Shown: one piece after another, positions 1 to 6,771 of the stretch
Layout: the number at the start of each line of letters is the position of its first letter
Numbering within the stretch: position 1 is the first letter of the stretch
Assembly: GCA_945862035.1 (NCBI GenBank)
Contig: CAMAXB010000046.1
Span: 1-13,561, forward strand
DNA length: 13,561 bases
Direction: 5' to 3'
From: Opitutus sp. GAS368
GTDB taxonomy: Bacteria; Verrucomicrobiota; Verrucomicrobiia; Opitutales; Opitutaceae
Position numbers and translations under genes: made by a program
Notes under the pieces: model-generated
Database searches by the model: none
Told to the model about the DNA's origin: nothing
Seen by the model: the letters and a program-made list of their open reading frames with translations, nothing else

Positions 1-1334
1 GGCGCGGGCTGGAGCAACCAAGGCAGGTTGAAGCGGTAGTGCAGGCGGCTCGAGAGCAGGTGGACGACGCCGTCGGGCGTCTGCGTTCCGGCGAGGTAGC
101 CGGCGTGCTCAGCATTGTCGGCCGACGCCGTGAATTCCCCGGTCCACGCCCCACCGTCGTAAACGCCGGGCGCCGGGGTGATCAACTTCCGCACCGGCCA
201 AGTCTTACCTTCGTCATAGGATAGCGCGGCGAACAGGCCGTGGCCGGTGAAGGTCGATCCATCCGCGCGGCGGAACTCCATGCCGCCAACCCGGGGATTT
301 TTCCGATCGGTGTTGGTGAATGAAAAGACCACGAGCGGCCCTTCGCTCAGTTTCAGCAACACGAGCCGCTGCCCGCCCCGGATGGGCGGAAAGGGCGTGG
401 CGGAGTAGGTCCAGGTCTGCCCGCGGTCACGGGATACGCTCATGGGCATGTGTCCGTCGATGTCGTCCCCGCGGCCGAGCGCCACCCAGTGGTCATCCGT
501 AACGAGCGCCAGCTTGGCGTGGATACCAGCGATCGTGCCGCGGCCAACCGCTCCTTCGGCCACCTTCGGCAGGGGCTGGCCTTTGCCCGGATCAGACCAG
601 GTCTTGCCGCCGTCAGTGCTTAGGTGAAGCGCCGTGCCGCCGTCGTGCGTGGGGGCGGCGTCGGCGTTGACGATGAGCATGCCGTCGCTGGTCATGCGCG
701 TGCCCGAGATCACCAGGTGCCGCCGCGAAAATTCCGGCGCGACGATAAAGGGCTCGATCCACCTCACTCCGTTGTCCGTGCTCGACCGACCGAGGAGGGC
801 CAGTTCATTCCAGCCCGGGACCCCGTCACGACCCATGCCATTGAAATGGTAAAGGGTTCCCCGTCCGTCGTGGAAGATCGACGTGCCGTGCATATTGTGG
901 TTCTCGGCCTTGAAGAACTCACTCGAGGGGTCCCACGTTTCCTTACCGGCACGCAGGCGGCTCGACAGAACGGTCAGCTCAGGATCGCGCTCCTTGACCG
1001 TCGAATACCAGACGGCCATGAGATCGCCGTTGGGAAGCCAGGCCACGGACGGCAGGTGATTGTGCGGGTAAAAGGGCTGAGCCGTGTCGTCGGGAGCAAT
1101 GACGAAGGGGATCGGCTCGCGGAAAAACGGGACCGGACTCGGACGATCCCAGACGAAGGGGGTCTGGACCACCTCGCGCGACCAGCGGGGCGCGGAGCTC
1201 AGGGCCACCGCGGTCACCCGGATGACGCGCTCGGGCGTCTCTTCCACTGTGATGTGGTGGTAGGTCAGAGGGTTGGCCTGAAGGCACGCGGCCAGGGAGA
1301 GAAACAGGGCAAGACTTGGGGTAGGGTTTTTCAT
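1..1334 (-). CDS. Exported sialidase-family (BNR / Asp-box) beta-propeller protein, partial
   Basis: The reading frame is open from an ATG at 1334-1332 to the left edge (444 codons, no stop), so the C-terminus is missing. Residues 1-20 form a signal peptide with a hydrophobic core; AxA-type cleavage is possible near residue 20, and LAAC (14-17) also fits a lipobox, so it may be a lipoprotein. Four Asp boxes of the S-x-D-x-G-x-T-W type lie near residues 185-192, 239-246, 301-308 and 372-379, as in six-bladed sialidase propellers. The segment HNHLPSVAWLPNGDLMAVWY (91-110) fits the first blade of BNR_2-type proteins. The canonical FRIP arginine motif is not obvious, so substrate is uncertain; many family members in polysaccharide-degrading bacteria do not act on sialic acid. 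The ATG overlaps the TGA of the preceding HicA frame (ATGA), which may couple their translation or be an accident of the repeat insertion upstream. Confidence 0.85.
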   Translation of the reverse strand, partial: MKNPTPSLALFLSLAACLQANPLTYHHITVEETPERVIRVTAVALSSAPRWSREVVQTPFVWDRPSPVPFFREPIPFVIAPDDTAQPFYPHNHLPSVAWLPNGDLMAVWYSTVKERDPELTVLSSRLRAGKETWDPSSEFFKAENHNMHGTSIFHDGRGTLYHFNGMGRDGVPGWNELALLGRSSTDNGVRWIEPFIVAPEFSRRHLVISGTRMTSDGMLIVNADAAPTHDGGTALHLSTDGGKTWSDPGKGQPLPKVAEGAVGRGTIAGIHAKLALVTDDHWVALGRGDDIDGHMPMSVSRDRGQTWTYSATPFPPIRGGQRLVLLKLSEGPLVVFSFTNTDRKNPRVGGMEFRRADGSTFTGHGLFAALSYDEGKTWPVRKLITPAPGVYDGGAWTGEFTASADNAEHAGYLAGTQTPDGVVHLLSSRLHYRFNLPWLLQPA

Positions 1335-1708
1335 AGGAAAGCAAACCGGGACGGGGGAGGAAGCGGAAGAGCGGTCGCCGAGGGGGTCAGGCCGAACAGT
1401 GTCACATTTGCTGGGTGCGACTCGGAAAATGTGACACTGTTCGGCCAGACCCCGTTTTCGAGCGCGCTACAGGTCGAGTTTCCGTAGCGTTCCTCAACCG
1501 TCAGCTTGTGATGCGCCGCAATGCTTTTGAGGATGCTGGAAAGCGTGCCAATTTTGATTGGATTGTGACTTGGAACGACCTCGTGGTGCTCGCCGTCCTG
1601 CTGCGTGGTCACGCGGATGTGCGAGCCCCGCTGGCGATCCACTGCATAGCCCAGCACGCGCAACGCATTGACCAGTGAAAGTCCCGATACGTCGCGTGGC
1701 CGCTTCAT
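1331..1708 (-). CDS. hicA: HicA-like mRNA interferase toxin with aberrant C-terminal tail
   Basis: Residues 1-73 match the HicA-like family: MKRPRDVSGLSLVNALRVLG, then RQRGSHIRVT with the likely catalytic His30, then HHEVVPSHNPIKIGTLSSIL and the final helix. HicA toxins are small double-stranded-RNA-binding-fold ribonucleases that cut mRNA and are neutralised by HicB. Relatives end about 78-82 residues in, soon after a VEELL-type helix. Here the helix breaks after VEE (71-73) and the frame continues for about 50 residues, of which roughly 84-110 are encoded by the palindromic repeat at 1383-1453, before stopping at TGA 1333-1331. The gene therefore appears to have lost its native stop when the repeat entered. 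The ATG at 1708 overlaps the hicB stop (ATGA). The tail might reduce activity or destabilise the protein; the core fold looks complete. Family assignment is confident, function of this variant is not. Confidence 0.75.
   Translation of the reverse strand: MKRPRDVSGLSLVNALRVLGYAVDRQRGSHIRVTTQQDGEHHEVVPSHNPIKIGTLSSILKSIAAHHKLTVEERYGNSTCSALENGVWPNSVTFSESHPANVTLFGLTPSATALPLPPPSRFAFL
1383..1453. repeat. REPIN-like 71-nt palindrome, copy 1
   Basis: Left arm 1383-1409 and right arm 1427-1453 are inverted repeats of 27 nt that match at 26 positions, separated by a 17-nt spacer. The arms begin GGGGTC(A/T)GGCCGAACAGTG. The same arms, about 24/27 identical, occur at 6300-6370 with the same 17-nt spacer length. 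Two inverted REP units around a short spacer is the architecture of REPINs, non-autonomous elements moved by RAYT (TnpA_REP) transposases. No RAYT gene is in the window. The copy lies inside the 3' end of the hicA frame. Confidence 0.8.
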
Positions 1709-1926
1709 CGAGTCAAAACCTCGTCCCGCACAAAGTGTAGCCGAATCACCTTGGGCGCTTCCATCGTCTCGTCAAAAAAGCAGTCGACGGCCTCCTTCAC
1801 GTTGACCCGCAGTTCCTCGAGCGTATCGCCCTCCGTGTGAATACCAACGCCGAGCGCAGAGGCATTGTAGCCACCATCAACCTCGTCTTCACAAACCTCA
1901 AAAATAATCTCTTTAATGGGATTCAA
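1705..1926 (-). CDS. hicB: HicB-like antitoxin (short, no DNA-binding domain)
   Basis: A 73-residue protein read from a TTG at 1926-1924 (encoded MNPIKEIIFEVCEDEVDGGY...). It shows the HicB partial RNase-H-like fold: a first strand EIIFEV, the GGYNASALGVGIHTEGD segment, and an amphipathic helix TLEELRVNVKEAVDCFF, ending in IRLHFVRDEVL. This short subfamily pairs with HicA-like toxins and has often been misannotated as 2-oxoisovalerate dehydrogenase. It lacks the C-terminal helix-turn-helix or ribbon-helix-helix of longer HicB proteins, so it may not autoregulate by binding DNA itself. The TTG start is chosen because homologous sequence begins right after it and a GAGGAG Shine-Dalgarno lies about 13 bases upstream. 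The longer frame from 2061 crosses a hairpin and looks non-coding. The stop overlaps the hicA ATG, the usual antitoxin-first, translationally coupled arrangement in this subfamily. Confidence 0.75.
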   Translation of the reverse strand: MNPIKEIIFEVCEDEVDGGYNASALGVGIHTEGDTLEELRVNVKEAVDCFFDETMEAPKVIRLHFVRDEVLTR

Positions 1927-2034
1927 AGTACCCGCAACTCTCCTCGTCGGCAAGCTCGGCCTAGTCGACAACGAGTGACCGAGACAGGGGAGTAGGCCGC
2001 CGGCAATCCCCAAGGGGGCGTGCTGTTTCAGATA

Positions 2035-2059
2035 GCCGGTCGCCCCAGCGGCGACCGGC
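2035..2059 (-). terminator. Strong hairpin after metY, possible terminator
   Basis: A perfect 10-bp stem (2035-2044 with 2050-2059) with a 5-nt loop lies 24 bases after the metY stop and before the hicB start. It is GC-rich, but no T-run follows on either strand, so it is not a classical intrinsic terminator. It could block 3' exonucleases or assist termination between metY and hicBA. Confidence 0.45.
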
Positions 2060-2082
2060 ACGGGTTTATGGGCGGGAACCGC

Positions 2083-3366
2083 TCAGGCGCCGAGCGCCTG
2101 GACGATGTCGGCCTTGATGTCGTCGATGTGCTCGATGCCGAGCGAGACGCGGAGTCCGCCGGGCGAGACGCCGGCGGCGAGCTGCTCGGCGGCGGCGAGC
2201 TGGGAGTGCGTGGTCGAGGCCGGGTGAATGATCAGGGTCTTGGCGTCGCCTACATTGGCGAGGTGCGAGATGAGCTTGAGCTTGTTCACGAACGCCTCGG
2301 CGCGGGCGCGGGCGCCCTTGAGCTGGAACGAGAGCACGCCGCCAAAGCCGCGCGTGAGGTATTTTTTGGCGTTAGCGTGGAAGGGGTGGCTCTTAAGGCC
2401 GGGGTAGTTCACCGCCTCGATCTCGGGGCGGGATTCGAGCCACTGAGCCAGCGCGAGCGCATTTTCGCAGGTGCGCTCGACGCGCAGCGACAGGGTTTCC
2501 AGGCCCTGCAGGAGCAGGAAGGAATTGAAGGGGCTCTGCGCCGGACCCCAATCACGCAGGCCCTCGATGCGGCAGCGGATGATGAACTGGATATTACCCA
2601 TGGGGCCCCCCACCCCGAACGCGTCGTTGAGGATGAACCCGTGGTAGCTCGGGGACGGCGAGGTGAACTGCGGGTACTTGCCATTGCCCCAGTTGAAGGT
2701 ACCCGCGTCGACAATCACGCCGCCCATGCTCGTGCCGTGGCCGCCGATCCACTTGGTGGCTGATTCCACGAGGATGTGGGCGCCATGCCGCAACGGCTGA
2801 CAGATGGCGCCGCCCGCGCCGAAGGTGTTGTCCACGATCAGGGGGAGATCGTGCTTCTTCGCGAGCGCGGCGAAAGCCTCAAAGTCGGGCACGCTGAGAC
2901 CGGGATTGCCGATGGTCTCGAGGTAAATGGCCTTGGTCTTCGCGTCGATCAGCGGCTCGAAGCTCGCCACATCCACGCCGCTGGCAAAGCGCGCCTCGAC
3001 CCCGATGTTCCGGAAGGCGTTCTTGAACTGGTTGTAGGAGCCACCGTAGAGATGGGAGGTCGTGACGAAATTGTCGCCAACCGAGGCGATGTTATTGATG
3101 GCGATGAACTGCGCAGAGTGTCCCGACGAAGTCGCGAGGGCCGCGACGCCGCCTTCGAGGGCGGCCACCCGCTTCTCGAAGACATCATTGGTCGGGTTCA
3201 TCAGCCGCGTGTAGATGTTGCCGAATTCCTGGAGCGCAAAGAGCCGGGCGCCATGGGCGGAGTCCTTAAACTGATAGGCGGTGGTCTGGTAGATCGGGAC
3301 CGCGCGGGAGCGGGTCGTGGGATCAACGTCCTGGCCGGCGTGCAACTGGAGGGTTTCGAAATTCAT
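2083..3366 (-). CDS. metY: O-acetylhomoserine aminocarboxypropyltransferase (sulfhydrylase)
   Basis: A 427-residue PLP enzyme of the Cys/Met metabolism family, matching the usual MetY length. It converts O-acetylhomoserine plus sulfide to homocysteine (or uses methanethiol to give methionine) in the cytoplasm. Visible landmarks: TLQLHAGQ (5-12), the IYQTTAYQF segment (26-34), the YTRLMNPT substrate/PLP region (52-59), SSGHSAQFIAI (80-90), the PLP-ring-binding Asp179 in LIVDNTFG, and the Schiff-base Lys205 in ESATKWIGGHGTS. The C-terminal domain carries HPASTTHSQL (381-390), the conserved block that positions the substrate carboxylate, and ends SLGIEHIDDI. The long insert with WGNGKYPQFTSPSPSYHG (226-243) is typical of MetY rather than cystathionine gamma-synthase. 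The ATG has no clear Shine-Dalgarno. It appears monocistronic, with a hairpin after its stop; no SAM riboswitch fold was recognised upstream. Confidence 0.95.
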   Translation of the reverse strand: MNFETLQLHAGQDVDPTTRSRAVPIYQTTAYQFKDSAHGARLFALQEFGNIYTRLMNPTNDVFEKRVAALEGGVAALATSSGHSAQFIAINNIASVGDNFVTTSHLYGGSYNQFKNAFRNIGVEARFASGVDVASFEPLIDAKTKAIYLETIGNPGLSVPDFEAFAALAKKHDLPLIVDNTFGAGGAICQPLRHGAHILVESATKWIGGHGTSMGGVIVDAGTFNWGNGKYPQFTSPSPSYHGFILNDAFGVGGPMGNIQFIIRCRIEGLRDWGPAQSPFNSFLLLQGLETLSLRVERTCENALALAQWLESRPEIEAVNYPGLKSHPFHANAKKYLTRGFGGVLSFQLKGARARAEAFVNKLKLISHLANVGDAKTLIIHPASTTHSQLAAAEQLAAGVSPGGLRVSLGIEHIDDIKADIVQALGA

Positions 3367-3529
3367 GGGATGGGGTGAGCAGACGAGGGTGGAGTCACGA
3401 TCAAGTCAAAATTCCGCGCACGGGGCCAGTTCTGAAAGGCGAGCGGCCGATGCGAGGGGCCGGACCGAACGGGGTCAGCACTGGCTTGCCGCCAATCCAT
3501 TTTTCGCGTCTCCTCCTCCTGGGCGCACG

Positions 3530-3712
3530 ATGAATTCGACCATGAAAACGAGCATTTCCGCCGGGTTGCCCTTGGTCGTTGGCTTGCTCGTTTTCCGTCA
3601 CGAGGTGGCAACCATCGGTGACACCCTGCCCTGGACTGCCATGCGCGTGGCTTATGTGGTGGCCGCGGTTGTCGCCATGATTCACGGGCTCGTCCTTCTC
3701 GGCCGTGGGTAA
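3530..3712 (+). CDS. Possible small membrane protein (hypothetical)
   Basis: A 60-residue frame beginning MNSTMKTSISAGLPLVVGLL, with a second in-frame ATG at 3542. It holds two hydrophobic stretches, about residues 10-22 and 38-57 (RVAYVVAAVVAMIHGLVLLG), separated by a short polar loop, with a basic C-terminus; that pattern suits a one- or two-helix inner-membrane protein. I do not recognise a family. There is no convincing Shine-Dalgarno: the bases upstream are CCTCCTCCT, the complement of one. It sits alone between divergent metY and the plus-strand receptor gene. It could equally be a chance frame in GC-rich DNA; the hydrophobic pattern is the only positive evidence. Confidence 0.3.
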   Translation: MNSTMKTSISAGLPLVVGLLVFRHEVATIGDTLPWTAMRVAYVVAAVVAMIHGLVLLGRG

Positions 3713-3814
3713 CTGATGCGGAATCCCACGACCGGACGTCAGTGACCTGACTCGGTCGGCCGATCGCGGTGGCCGCAGCTGTCGGCCCACCGTCCGCGGA
3801 GTCGGGTAAAGCCC

Positions 3815-3835
3815 AGCCTGACCCCATTTCGAAGG
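3815..3835. repeat. Possible solo half of the REPIN-like repeat
   Basis: This 21-nt segment matches the right end and flank of repeat copy 2 (6360-6380) at 17 positions, including GACCCCATTTC and the following GA(A/G)GG. No inverted partner lies within the expected distance, so it would be a decayed or solo end. The match is short and could be partly chance. Confidence 0.35.
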
Positions 3836-4034
3836 GGATCTCTTCAGGCTGCCAGGTGGCGACTGGGGGGGGCGCACGTGATTCTCGGCCCCCTGCATCA
3901 CTGGACTCGCCCAATCGTACGGGCGCTGCACCGCGGGATGGACGTTCAGGCGGCAGGTCGATCCACCCAGCTGATTCCCGATTCGAGGAGCGGCCGAGCA
4001 GGCTGATGCCGCTGGATGAGATCTAGTTTAGGGT

Positions 4035-4053
4035 GTAAATGAGAATGAGTCCT
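4035..4053 (+). promoter_or_regulatory. Weak Fur-box-like site upstream of the FecA-like receptor
   Basis: The core AATGAGAATGA matches the Fur consensus core AATGATAATCA at 9 of 11 positions, but only about 11 of 19 over the full 19-bp box, because the right half is poor. It lies about 55 bases before the preferred receptor start at 4108. The position and the predicted iron-transport role support it; the sequence alone is weak. Confidence 0.3.
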
Positions 4054-4107
4054 AAAAACACTCTTGACGCAGCCCCTTTATGCTACCGAGTCTCAGCCTC
4101 ACATCCG

Positions 4108-6282
4108 ATGACCTCGTTTTGCATCCCTTCCTCGTTCTCTCCTGTCCGTTGCTTTGCCGGCCTTGCGGCAGGGGTCGTCGGTTGGGCGTGGCCGGCCGAT
4201 GTCACGGCCCAGATCGTCGAAGCCTCGTTTGCGGCGGAGGTGATCGAACACCCGCGGTTCGAGGTCGTGGGCCGCGCCGAGCGGCTCCCAGTGATCGGGG
4301 GCTCCGCCGACGTGATCGGCGAGGAAGCCCTGACCCGGAGCCACGTCTTCACCGCCAACGAGGCCTTGCGCCGGGTGCCCGGCTTGCAGGTGCGCGACGA
4401 GGAGGGCTTCGGCCTCCGGCCCAACATCGGTCTGCGCGGCCTGAATCCCACCCGAACCACCAAGATCACGCTGCTCGAAGACGGACTGCCCCTCGCCTAC
4501 TCACCTTATGGCGACAACGCCTCCTATTATCATCCGCCGATCGAACGCTTCGCCGCGCTTGAGGTGTTGAAGGGCGCCCACTCGTTGTTCTTCGGCCCGC
4601 AGACGATCGGTGGCGTGATCAACTACCTCACGCCCGACGCCCCGACCACCCCCGGCGGCTTTGTCCAGCTCAGCGCGGGCAGCCGCTCCTATTTCAACGC
4701 CCACCTCCGCGCCGGGGGGCATGGCGCGCTCGTCGACTATACCCGCAAGCAGGGCGATGGCGCGCGCGACAACCTGGAGCACGTCGTGGACGACTGGAAC
4801 GCCAAGTACACCGTGCGGTTCGGCGGCCGCCACACGCTCACGTTGCGCGGCAACCTCTACACGGAAGACTCCACCGTCACGTATTCAGGACTTACCCAGG
4901 CGGAGTTCGACCGGCTCGGCGCCCGCTACAATCCCTTCAAGAACGACGCATTCGATATCCGCCGCACGGGTCTCTCGATCACCCATCGGGCCCGGCTCGT
5001 CGCCGACGCGGAAGTCACGACGAGCCTCTACCACGCCGACTTCGAACGCGATTGGTGGCGCCAGTCCAGCAACAGCCAGGACGGGCAGCATGGCGCGGGG
5101 GCCGTAGTCTCCGTGATCGACGGGGTGAGCGCCACGTTCCTCCAACACCGTCTCGCCGGCCGTCGCGTCGATCCCGATACGCAGTTTGCCAGCACCCAGG
5201 GGCGCCTCCGCGCCTACGAGACGACGGGGATCGATTCCCGCCTCACGCTCCCCACGGCGGCCGGCGAGCTTCAGGCCGGCGTGAAGCTCCACCACGAGAA
5301 GCAGGACCGGCAGCAGATCAACGGATCCGCACCCACCGCCCGCTCGGGCGCGCGGGTCGAGGACAACGCGCGTGAGACTGTCGCCTGGTCCGCCTTCGCC
5401 GCCCACCGCTTCACGCTCGGGAACTTCACGCTCACTCCCGTGACGCGCTACGAGGCGATGGAGTTCGAGCGGCTGAACCGCCTCAACGGGCTCGGCGGGC
5501 GCGCCACGCTCGATCGCGTGCTGCCCGGCCTCGGCGCGACCTGGCAGTCCCGGGAGCACACCACGGTCTTTGCCAGCGTGCATCGCGGTTTCGCGCCGCC
5601 GCGCGTCGAGGATCTCGTCGGGGGCAACGGCACCGCGACCGATGTGGGGTCCGAGACGTCGCTCAACTCCGAACTTGGCGTACGCTTCAACTCCTCCACG
5701 GGGGTCGGGTTCCAGGCCGCCGTCTTCCGCCATGATTTCGACAATCTCATCGCGGTGGGTTCGATCGCCGGCGGCAGTACGCCTCTTTCGGAGGGCGAGG
5801 CCCTCTTCGAAGGACTCGAATTCAGCGGCACGGCGCCCCTGCCCGGCGGCTTCCGTCTGCGCCTCGCGTACACGAATCTGTTCACCGCGCGCCAGGAGAC
5901 GCCCTTTGTCAACGTCGCCACGCGTCTGCCGATCCCCGGCAGCGCGGCCGGCCTTCGCCAGCCCTATGCCCCGCGCAACACGCTCACCGCGGCTCTAGGC
6001 TTTGCGGCCGGGCGTTTTGACGGCGAGATCGAGGCCCACCACCTCGGCGCGCAGGTCACCGACTTCGCCAACACGCTCACGCCCGCCGCCGACGGCCAGC
6101 GCGGCCGCATGGCCTCGTCCACCGTGTGGAACGCCTCCCTCAATGTGCGCCTGACGGATGCGCTCGGACTCTTCGTCACGGTAAAAAATCTCGCCGACCT
6201 CACCTACGTCGTGGATCGCACCCGCGGCATCCAAGCCGGCCAGCCGCGGCTCGTCTACGCGGGCGCCCGCTTCACCTTCTGA
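4108..6282 (+). CDS. FecA-like TonB-dependent outer-membrane receptor
   Basis: A TonB-dependent receptor of 724 residues from the ATG at 4108. A signal peptide (about residues 1-34, ending VTAQ) is followed by a TonB-box-like FEVVG (51-55), a plug domain with NIGLRGLNP (106-114) and GPQTIGGVINYLT (163-175), a 22-stranded-barrel region, and a terminal Phe as needed for outer-membrane insertion. PLAYSPYG, GIQAGQPRLVY and the late DFANT segment resemble E. coli FecA, so a ferric-citrate-like or other ferric-chelate substrate is likely. Unlike FecA it has no N-terminal STN signalling domain, so it should transport only and not signal to a FecR/FecI pair; none is nearby. An in-frame ATG at 4039 with AGGG five bases upstream would add 23 residues, but the signal peptide starts naturally at 4108. 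Substrate is inferred. Confidence 0.88.
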   Translation: MTSFCIPSSFSPVRCFAGLAAGVVGWAWPADVTAQIVEASFAAEVIEHPRFEVVGRAERLPVIGGSADVIGEEALTRSHVFTANEALRRVPGLQVRDEEGFGLRPNIGLRGLNPTRTTKITLLEDGLPLAYSPYGDNASYYHPPIERFAALEVLKGAHSLFFGPQTIGGVINYLTPDAPTTPGGFVQLSAGSRSYFNAHLRAGGHGALVDYTRKQGDGARDNLEHVVDDWNAKYTVRFGGRHTLTLRGNLYTEDSTVTYSGLTQAEFDRLGARYNPFKNDAFDIRRTGLSITHRARLVADAEVTTSLYHADFERDWWRQSSNSQDGQHGAGAVVSVIDGVSATFLQHRLAGRRVDPDTQFASTQGRLRAYETTGIDSRLTLPTAAGELQAGVKLHHEKQDRQQINGSAPTARSGARVEDNARETVAWSAFAAHRFTLGNFTLTPVTRYEAMEFERLNRLNGLGGRATLDRVLPGLGATWQSREHTTVFASVHRGFAPPRVEDLVGGNGTATDVGSETSLNSELGVRFNSSTGVGFQAAVFRHDFDNLIAVGSIAGGSTPLSEGEALFEGLEFSGTAPLPGGFRLRLAYTNLFTARQETPFVNVATRLPIPGSAAGLRQPYAPRNTLTAALGFAAGRFDGEIEAHHLGAQVTDFANTLTPAADGQRGRMASSTVWNASLNVRLTDALGLFVTVKNLADLTYVVDRTRGIQAGQPRLVYAGARFTF

Positions 6283-6299
6283 TCCCCGCCTCCGAGCAA

Positions 6300-6370
6300 G
6301 GGGTCTGGCCGCACATTGTTACATTCTTGGCCGAAGAGCACTTGAATGTAACACTGTGCGGCCAGACCCC
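6300..6370. repeat. REPIN-like 71-nt palindrome, copy 2
   Basis: Left arm 6300-6326 and right arm 6344-6370 are 27-nt inverted repeats with one mismatch, around a 17-nt spacer unrelated in sequence to that of copy 1. The arms begin GGGGTCTGGCCGCACA and both copies are followed on the right by an A/G-TTT-(T/C)-CGAG flank. It lies 17 bases after the receptor stop and just before the DoxX-like gene on the same strand, so in RNA it would form a very stable hairpin that could protect the receptor mRNA or reduce read-through. Confidence 0.8.
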
Positions 6371-6410
6371 ATTTCCGAGGAGCGGGAATTAAGTGTGCGC
6401 CGAGGCTGGC

Positions 6411-6758
6411 ATGCGCTACGGTACCCGCTTGCACCTCGTCCTGGTCCTTCTCTCCGCGACTTCCTTCCTTGCCTACGGGGCGGCCTGTTTCTTGTCGCCC
6501 CACCATCAGCGGGAGTTTGATCGCTACGGGCTCGGCTCGCAGCGCGCTCTGGTGGGTGCGCTCCAATTGGCGGCGGCGATCGGGCTAGTCGTCGGCCTGT
6601 ACCTTCCCTCGATGGGCCGGGCCGCGGCGAGCGGACTTGCCCTCATGATGCTGGTCGCGGTCGTCGTGCGGATCAGGATCAAGGACACGCTGGTCCAGAC
6701 GACACCGGCGCTACTTTACCTCGCGCTGAATGCCTACCTGGCATGGGCCGCGTTCTAA
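6411..6758 (+). CDS. DoxX-like four-helix membrane protein
   Basis: A 115-residue protein with four predicted transmembrane helices near residues 8-28, 46-66, 71-87 and 98-113, the size and topology of DoxX-like family proteins. Between helices 1 and 2 is EFDRYGL, and between 3 and 4 is RIRIKDTLVQTTPALLY; both patterns recur in the facing gene at 6772-7134, indicating paralogy. Members are inner-membrane proteins linked loosely to redox or quinone metabolism, with no assigned reaction here. The start is uncertain: ATG 6411 has GAGG six bases upstream, while an in-frame GTG at 6393 (six residues longer) has a better GAGGAG ten bases upstream, just past the palindromic repeat. It may be cotranscribed with the receptor, with the repeat hairpin between. 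Confidence 0.75.
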   Translation: MRYGTRLHLVLVLLSATSFLAYGAACFLSPHHQREFDRYGLGSQRALVGALQLAAAIGLVVGLYLPSMGRAAASGLALMMLVAVVVRIRIKDTLVQTTPALLYLALNAYLAWAAF

Positions 6759-6771
6759 GCGGCCGCCAAGA

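Larger units (their letters stand above)
3713..4107. other. Intergenic stretch upstream of the FecA-like receptor
   Basis: About 395 bases without a convincing gene. It holds a possible half copy of the REPIN-like repeat (3815-3835) and a Fur-box-like AT-rich patch near 4035-4053, the only AT-rich segment in the area and so the likely promoter region of the receptor. The short open frames here have no recognisable protein features. Confidence 0.5.

Noticed and set aside
624..1487. A 287-codon plus-strand frame
   Set aside because: It is antisense to the sialidase-like gene, whose minus-strand frame has a signal peptide and four Asp boxes.
2020..3378. Two long plus-strand frames across the metY region
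   Set aside because: They are shadows of metY, which has full family conservation on the other strand.
3367..3480. Possible SAM-type riboswitch or leader upstream of metY
   Set aside because: No conserved riboswitch core or terminator was recognisable by eye. A covariance-model search (Infernal/Rfam) would decide.
4064..4084. TTGACG and TATGCT as a promoter for the receptor
   Set aside because: The spacing is only 9 bases, far short of the usual 16-18.
4885..5733. A 282-codon minus-strand frame
   Set aside because: It is antisense to the receptor barrel and has Arg/Gly/Glu-rich composition without motifs.
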